Shown here piece by piece: positions 1 to 5,500 of a DNA stretch of 6,020 nucleotides. Every line of letters starts with the position of its first letter. Within the stretch, counting starts at the first letter, position 1. The notes under the pieces were generated by a model. That model saw only the letters and a list, made by a program, of their open reading frames with translations. It was not told the DNA's origin and ran no database searches. The position numbers and the translations under genes were made by a program. Source of the stretch: Thermoplasmatota archaeon (GTDB lineage Archaea; Thermoplasmatota; Penumbrarchaeia; Penumbrarchaeales; Penumbrarchaeaceae); contig JAUVLN010000148.1 of NCBI GenBank assembly GCA_030600725.1, forward strand, positions 1-6,020. The letters are read 5' to 3'.

Positions 1-546
1 GTGGGTGAGGGCGATTACCATGAGGTGTGGGCGGATGAGGACGCCACATATTACGATGAGAGGGAGTATGATATGTTCGATGTGGTTCCCTCGATTGCGG
101 CCCCCCACCAGGTGGACAACCTCAGGACCGTGGAGGAATTGAAGGGCCTTTCATTCGATCAGTGCTTCATAGGGACCTGTACCAACGGAAGGTACGAGGA
201 CCTCAAGGTTGCCGCCGATATCCTGAAGGGTGAAAGCGTATCCAAAGGGACCAGATTGATCATCGCTCCGGCATCCAGGATGGAGCTCCAGAAGGCCTTG
301 GCGGACGGAACGATATCTGCGCTTGTGGATGCAGGTGCAATGCTGTTGACCCCGGGATGCGGCCCCTGCCTGGGTGCCCATCAGGGCGTTATGGCCCCCC
401 AGGAGAGGACCATCTCCACTGCCAACAGGAACTTCAAGGGCAGGATGGGTTGCAAGGAGGCGGAGATATATCTGGCGTCCCCGGCGACGGTTGCGGCGAC
501 CGCGCTGTATGGGGAGCTGACCGATCCAAGGGAGGTGGTTTCATGA
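1..546 (+). CDS. leuC: Aconitase-family large subunit, 3' part (3-isopropylmalate dehydratase / homoaconitase large subunit)
   Basis: This is the C-terminal 181 residues of the [4Fe-4S] subunit of a heterodimeric hydro-lyase. The reading frame is open at the left edge, so the GTG at base 1 is probably an internal valine codon; family members are about 420-470 residues, so well over half is missing. All three cluster-ligand cysteines are visible: C60 in GTCTNGR, and C120 and C123 in PGCGPC. The 60- and 3-residue spacings match the ligands of LeuC proteins. TANRNFKGRMG (140-150) and YLASPATVAATA (157-168) are further family signatures. By family knowledge the enzyme interconverts 2- and 3-isopropylmalate (leucine synthesis) or acts on homocitrate/homoaconitate (lysine or coenzyme B synthesis). 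The visible part cannot separate these, so the symbol is provisional and hacA is the alternative. The stop codon overlaps the small-subunit start, indicating translational coupling. Confidence 0.93.
   Translation: MGEGDYHEVWADEDATYYDEREYDMFDVVPSIAAPHQVDNLRTVEELKGLSFDQCFIGTCTNGRYEDLKVAADILKGESVSKGTRLIIAPASRMELQKALADGTISALVDAGAMLLTPGCGPCLGAHQGVMAPQERTISTANRNFKGRMGCKEAEIYLASPATVAATALYGELTDPREVVS
531..537 (+). promoter_or_regulatory. Shine-Dalgarno of the small-subunit gene
   Basis: GGAGGTG lies inside the last codons of the large-subunit gene, with seven bases between GGAGG and the ATG at 543. It fixes the small-subunit start and shows that this organism uses Shine-Dalgarno sites for genes inside operons. 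The promoter-proximal ATPase gene downstream has none. Confidence 0.85.
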
Positions 547-1034
547 CCGTCTGGAAGTACGGTGACAGCATCAACACCGATATGCTGTTCCCCGGAAAGT
601 ACACTTATACATGCTCTACAGCAGAGGAGGTGATACCTCACCTCCTTGAGGACCTGGACCCCGAGTTCCATGAGAAGGTGAAAGAGGGGGACCTGCTCCT
701 TGTCGGAGGCAACTTCGGGTGCGGATCGTCCCGTGAGCAGCCCGTGCTGGGCCTGAAGGCCGTGGGGGTCAAGGCGATCATAGGCAGATCCTTTGCAAGG
801 ATATTCTACAGGGCCTCGATCAATCAGGGATTGATATTGATAGAGTGCCCTGATGCAGTTGAAGCTTACAGGGACGGGGACGACGTTGATATCGACATCG
901 AGGGCGGGAATATCACCGTTGGAGGCAAGGAGTTCAGCTTCCCCAGGCTTCCAAAACAGATACTTGAGATCAGGGATGCTGGCGGGCTGCTGAATTACGC
1001 CAGGAGAAAGCTTGAGAGAAGATCGTCTATTTGA
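543..1034 (+). CDS. leuD: Aconitase-family small (swivel) subunit, 3-isopropylmalate dehydratase / homoaconitase small subunit
   Basis: This complete 163-residue protein is the usual length for archaeal LeuD/HacB. It supplies the swivel domain that closes over the iron-sulfur large subunit and sets substrate choice. Visible signatures are NTD (11-13), the nucleotide- and phosphate-like loop GCGSSREQ (59-66, with the conserved SSRE), and SFARIFYR (83-90) followed by the Asn of INQGL. The ATG at 543 overlaps the previous stop (ATGA) and has a strong GGAGGTG at 531-537; a longer in-frame reading starting at 357 would run through the large-subunit gene out of frame and is not real. The substrate-specificity loop after PGK reads YTYT (20-23). 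As I recall, it is YLRT in the methanogen homoaconitase small subunit and YLVY in the isopropylmalate paralogue, so substrate is uncertain; leuD is provisional and hacB is the alternative. Confidence 0.92.
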   Translation: MTVWKYGDSINTDMLFPGKYTYTCSTAEEVIPHLLEDLDPEFHEKVKEGDLLLVGGNFGCGSSREQPVLGLKAVGVKAIIGRSFARIFYRASINQGLILIECPDAVEAYRDGDDVDIDIEGGNITVGGKEFSFPRLPKQILEIRDAGGLLNYARRKLERRSSI

Positions 1035-1063
1035 ATTTGCGTGTGGAATAAATTCTCTGTTTT

Positions 1064-1103
1064 ATCATGCTATACCACCATTGTTATCATAGCTAATCAT
1101 AGT
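1064..1103 (+). repeat. Three phased ATCAT repeats upstream of the promoter
   Basis: ATCATGC occurs at 1064-1070, and ATCATAG at 1086-1092 and again at 1097-1103. Start-to-start distances are 22 and 11 bases, about two turns and one turn of the helix, so all three copies would face the same side of the DNA. This could be an activator or repressor site just upstream of the TATA-like element, but chance in AT-rich DNA is a real alternative for such short units. Confidence 0.35.
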
Positions 1104-1130
1104 ATCCACTGTTTGGGGTGCAATCCACAA

Positions 1131-1144
1131 TATATAAATATATA
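1131..1144 (+). promoter_or_regulatory. TATA-box-like core promoter of the ATPase gene
   Basis: TATATAAATATATA lies 28 bases upstream of the ATG at 1173. Archaeal transcription usually starts about 25 bases downstream of the TATA centre, which would put the transcript start roughly ten bases before the ATG, or less. This fits a leaderless or near-leaderless mRNA and explains why no Shine-Dalgarno precedes the gene. No clear BRE purine element was seen directly upstream (CCACAA). Confidence 0.6.
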
Positions 1145-1157
1145 GTAGTGTACTACT
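1144..1157 (+). promoter_or_regulatory. Palindrome 1, candidate operator
   Basis: AGTAGT-GT-ACTACT is a perfect six-base inverted repeat with a two-base spacer. It starts at the last base of the TATA-like element and lies between it and the expected transcript start. Its core TAGTG-TACTA (1146-1155) recurs with a three-base insertion in palindrome 2. A protein bound here would be expected to block transcription initiation. Confidence 0.5.
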
Positions 1158-1159
1158 TA

Positions 1160-1174
1160 ATAGTGCATTACTAT
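1160..1174 (+). promoter_or_regulatory. Palindrome 2, candidate operator overlapping the start codon
   Basis: ATAGT-GCATT-ACTAT forms five-base inverted arms. Read another way it is TAGTG-CAT-TACTA (1161-1173), the same arms as in palindrome 1 with a three-base spacer. The right arm includes the first two bases of the ATPase start codon. It could be a second repressor site, or part of the RNA 5' end. Confidence 0.42.
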
Positions 1175-2522
1175 GTTTGTCGATAGGGTAAATGAATTGA
1201 AAACCCTGAAAGGAGCATTCGAGGGAGATCGATCGGAGCTGATAGTGATATTCGGCAGAAGGAGAATTGGAAAGACCTCTCTTATAAAGGAATCGATCAA
1301 GGAGAGAGGGGCGGTATATTTCCTGGCAAAACGCGACCTCAAACAGATCGAGGCCGCAAGGTTCAAAGATGTTGCCCAGAAGAACCTTGGAAGGGTGATC
1401 TCTGGAGATACCTTTGAGGAAGTGCTCTCCGATATAACAGCAGATGAAAAGCATAGATCGATAGTTATAATCGATGAGTTCCCCTATCTTATCCAGAGAA
1501 ATCCGGAGATTGTCTCCGAATTCCAGTTCATCTGGGACGAGATGCTCAAAGATAGGAACGTTGTGCTAATACTTACGGGCTCGTTCATGAGCGTGATGAA
1601 AAGCGATGTTCTTGGTTACAACAGCCCTCTTTACGGCCGGGGGACAAAACAGATGGAGATAGGTCCGATGAATTCGAGATACCTGAGGGATTTTCTTCCC
1701 CATTTCTCCACAAAGGAACTGATAATGGCCTTTGGGATAACGGATAACATTCCCTATTACATGGACCTGTTCAACGGAAAAGGTGATTTCTGGGAGAGGG
1801 TCAGGAACACGATCCTTGAAAGATCGAACCCCTTGAACAATGATGCGGAACTGCTTCTAAGATCAGAGCTGAGAGAGTACAATACCTATCTCAATATCAT
1901 CAGAGCTCTGCACAAGGGTAAAGTGAAACTTAGGGAGCTCTCGGATGCTTCCAGGATAACCATAACGAACATAACAAAATATCTGCACACACTGGATCGG
2001 ATGAACCTGATAAAGGAGATGAGGCCGCTTCTTGGAGTGGATAGAGGGATAGGTAAAAGGTACCAGATATGTGATAATTATCTCGGATTCTGGACCAATT
2101 ACATCTATCCGAACAGGGAGCTTGTTGAGATGGACCCGGATCTTCTTCTGGAGAAGATCAAAGAGGAATACAATAGATACATGGGACCTATCTTCGAGGA
2201 TTTCATAAGACGGAACCTCAGAGAGATACTTGGCAAACGGTTGGCCAGGGTTGGAAGATGGTGGCACAGGGGAGAAGAGATAGATATCATCGGTATCGAC
2301 GAGAAAAGCAGGACGGTCCATGTAGGAGAATGCAAGTGGAAGGAGAATGTGGATGGAAAGAAGCTCTTGAGGAACCTGCAGGAAAAGTCCTATCTCCTGG
2401 ATACGAAGGGAATGGATCCGGAATACCATCTATTTGCATTATCCTTCCTTGAGAGTGATCAGAGCACTTATGACCTGAAGGATATCGGAACCAGTGTATT
2501 TGGTGAGTTCATTCAGCAATAG
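1173..2522 (+). CDS. Archaeal-type P-loop ATPase with C-terminal DUF234 / PD-(D/E)XK-like domain
   Basis: This complete 449-residue protein begins with FVDRVNEL (2-9), the usual N-terminus of this family, which supports the ATG at 1173. Walker A is GRRRIGKTS (28-36), Walker B is IVIIDE (97-102), a sensor-1-like LILTGS lies at 132-137, and YGRGT (154-158) matches the family's conserved arginine motif. Residues about 229-295 look like a winged helix (REL-DASRIT-TNITKYLHTL), a possible DNA-binding element. The C-terminal part carries GPIFEDFIRRNL (338-349), EIDIIG (369-374) and GECKW (385-389). D371 with E386-x-K388 makes a complete PD-(D/E)XK-like nuclease signature, as expected for DUF234. The family (AAA_2/STAND-related archaeal ATPases) is often present in many copies per genome and its function is poorly known; defence or mobile-element roles are speculation here. 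It is probably cytoplasmic and transcribed from its own promoter. Confidence 0.9.
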   Translation: MFVDRVNELKTLKGAFEGDRSELIVIFGRRRIGKTSLIKESIKERGAVYFLAKRDLKQIEAARFKDVAQKNLGRVISGDTFEEVLSDITADEKHRSIVIIDEFPYLIQRNPEIVSEFQFIWDEMLKDRNVVLILTGSFMSVMKSDVLGYNSPLYGRGTKQMEIGPMNSRYLRDFLPHFSTKELIMAFGITDNIPYYMDLFNGKGDFWERVRNTILERSNPLNNDAELLLRSELREYNTYLNIIRALHKGKVKLRELSDASRITITNITKYLHTLDRMNLIKEMRPLLGVDRGIGKRYQICDNYLGFWTNYIYPNRELVEMDPDLLLEKIKEEYNRYMGPIFEDFIRRNLREILGKRLARVGRWWHRGEEIDIIGIDEKSRTVHVGECKWKENVDGKKLLRNLQEKSYLLDTKGMDPEYHLFALSFLESDQSTYDLKDIGTSVFGEFIQQ

Positions 2523-2568
2523 GATTGACCCGGTCGTATGTATGATCCAGATAACAGGACCATTACAA
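2523..2568. other. Convergent intergenic gap
   Basis: Forty-six bases separate the ATPase stop (TAG, 2520-2522) from the stop of the surface-protein gene on the other strand (TAA, 2571-2569). No stem-loop or T-run long enough for a confident terminator was seen on either strand, so the two transcripts may overlap at their 3' ends. Confidence 0.6.
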
Positions 2569-5500
2569 TTATAAATCGGTACAAGGAGATCGGATCTCAA
2601 TATCATTATTGGAGGAATTATCAAGATCAGGTTGTTTTGCTGTTTCGATACTATTAGCTACGACATCTGGTTGTTGTTTTTGTATGCTCTCCATTTGAAC
2701 CGATTGATTAGATATATTGGTCGAATTTTGGGGTGAGGGAATATCCACATCCTGTTGCACTTCTATTGTAGTAGTTTCTATCGGTACAGGGGAATCAATT
2801 TGCCCATTGTTCATCTCCACCTCGATCCGAGCATTATCGCTATCTTGAGATGTGAAATCAGATGATATATCTGGCTTCTTTTCTTCATCTATATCATCTG
2901 GTGTGATTTCTTTCGACCGGACCGGATCCTTTTTCCTTTTATTAGAAAGGTATAGAATACCTGCAATGATGATGATTAAAATACCTATGATAAGCAAAAT
3001 AATCCACAAAAATGGCTTATCGCTTCCATCTGACCCCATGTAAAGATCATCCTCGGTTAAGATTAACTCTGAAGTTATGAAAGAGGTGCTATTTCCATAT
3101 CGGTTGATTCCGATCACATGGTAGCTATATGTGCCAGGCTCTGTTATGGAATCGTCAAGGAATGATGTTTCGTTGACATCCAAAGTTGTCAACTTCAATG
3201 GTTCACCATCATCCTTGATACGATATATTTCGATATCCGTCACATCACCTTCTTTCGGTTTTATCCATGTAATCAGAACACCAGTTTCGTCGTATGAGGT
3301 TGTGATCCCAGCGATAATTGGTGGGATAATTGGGATCTCAATTGTTAAATTCACACCTGGGGATTCACCACGCCTATTGATCGATATCACCGTATATTCA
3401 TACAATATCCCTGGTTCAACATTCTCATCAATATATTCCAATGTAATATTGTTGATCTCAGCAAGGAAGGACCCATCCTTATGGATCCTGTAGTTTGTGA
3501 TCCATGAGCCTCCGTTAAAACCTGGAATATCCCACTTAATCAGGATCGAATCTTCGGATATCGATATTGTGACATTTTCAGGTGGATCTGGGGGTCTGCA
3601 GAATAATAATTCCATTGATTCGGATCGGGTTGAATATCCTTCTCCATTGACTGATATCAATGAATAGGAATAGGTTTCTCCATATTTCACATCATGATCA
3701 CTGTATGTTTGAAGAGATGAATCGACATGGGAAATAATCTCTCCGTTCCGGATTATAATGTATTCAATTAGATTCAACCCACCCTGATAATCCGGGACAT
3801 TCCATGTAATCAGGATATACTCCCCATCGATAATGAGCTCTAGTCCACTTGGAGGGTCAGGAATAGTAGCCGGAATGATATTGTATACGAAGGTCTTTTC
3901 CGATTCCCCTATGATCGTACATACAGAGATGGAATAATTACATCTCATACCAATGGACACTGATGAGTCATTGTAGTATGTCTGACCAGGGTCCGTGGAT
4001 CCAATAAGCACCCAGTCATCATTACTTACCTGCCTGTATATATTGTAATGCTCGATCGAGGCCCCACCATCACGAATTGGAGGTTCCCATTGAAGATATA
4101 TCCAGGCGTCCCCATAGGTTGCGGTTAGATTTCTCGGTTCATCAGGAATCCACCTGGCGGTGGTGTTTATCTCCGCGGCCTTTAGGGATTTTCCCACACC
4201 ATTTTCTGCTGAGATGATATATCTGTACGACATTCCCATAATCACAGAAGTATCGTTAAAGTCGGTCATATTGTATGGCAAGGTTCCAAGGTATCCCATA
4301 GTTAAATTGTGATAATTATACCTCGATATCCCATATGAAGTGATCGGCGAACCCCCATCATCATCCGGTTTTAACCAATAGATATGAATATAACCATCTC
4401 CGATTTTGGCAGTTATATTCCTTGGTGATGTTGGATATATCCTATTGGTTCTTGAAATAACATCAGACGGATTACCCTCTCCCAATATCTGAAATCTCGC
4501 ACAAATATGGTACCTATAATCATTTCTATCAATATGGGATAATGCAACATCCTGGTAGGTTAGGTTCTTATGATATTCCTCTAATTGAACGATCTCACCA
4601 TCATCGATCTGGCGATATATTGAATATCCAAGGACGGGGTAATCCAAACGTATCGTTTCATCAGGCGGATTCCAAGAAAGGTCAAACCCAATATCTGTCG
4701 CAATTACAGAAAAATCCCTTGGAGTGTTTTCCAATATTATTGCTGTGGAAGAGAGGATTTCCGTCCGATTTCCTATTGATAGGTTATTGAAGACCGGTAG
4801 AACAGAATACATATATGTGATCTGTTCGAATTCCCCTAAAAAATCCAGATAGGTCGACTCATTTATCTCATTGATCATTTCCGATTCTGATGGATCGATC
4901 CCTTTATTTATCTGATATGAAACATCCATATTGTCAGTGATATCTGGTCCATATCCATCCCAGGTTAAAGAAATTGCAAAAGGTTGGGATTCGAGGGAGA
5001 AACCTGTGATATTTGGTAGTATTAGAGCCGTACCGGTCACGTTTTCCGATCTTGGGGTCCTCTCTCCAACTCCTGTGATATTATATGTTACCGAATAGGT
5101 ATAACGTACCTGTTCGACCGTCGGGAAAACATCAATATACCAATTGACCTCTTCGGTAGAATTCAATAATATCTGCGATCCACCCGTGGTGTTTCTAAAA
5201 ATACGATAATCCACTTCAAAATCATCCGTGATGTCCGATGATAACGGAGGCCAGCTGATATTAACAGAGAAATAACCAGGTTTGATTGTCGGCTTTGAGA
5301 TCGGAGGGGAGATTATCGGAATGATTGCGTTGGATAAAGTGATATTGCTCGCCCCGATCTCACTCCAGTTGGCGATAACACCAAAGTAATATGGGTTTGA
5401 AATATAATTATTCAATGTATAATTATACCATGTGATATTTCCTTGTACTGCCAATTTTTGTAGAGTCCCGGGAGAAGATCCTGAATAAATTGTATAGTTG

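Larger units (their letters stand above)
1035..1172 (+). other. AT-rich intergenic region upstream of the ATPase gene
   Basis: No gene or structured RNA is apparent here. Near its left end a short TTTT (1060-1063) is the only candidate stop signal for the isomerase operon, and it is weak. The rest contains three ATCAT repeats, a TATA-like element and two palindromes, listed separately. One hand-counted line (1081-1140) is 19/60 G+C, against 33/60 in a sampled line of the large-subunit gene. Confidence 0.7.

Noticed and set aside
357..542. In-frame upstream extension of the small-subunit gene with an ATG at 357
   Set aside because: It runs out of frame through conserved large-subunit codons, gives a low-complexity Gly/Gln peptide, and the Shine-Dalgarno plus ATGA overlap support the start at 543.
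1035..1172. tRNA or small structured RNA in the intergenic region
   Set aside because: No cloverleaf features or GC-rich stems; the region is AT-rich and its palindromes are short and promoter-placed.
1065..2429. Several minus-strand open frames opposite the ATPase
   Set aside because: They have no family motifs, and the plus-strand protein carries clear conserved motifs through the same region.
2852..4790. Plus-strand open frames opposite the surface protein
   Set aside because: They are Ser/Ile-rich antisense readings of repetitive FN3 codons, with no recognisable domain or promoter.
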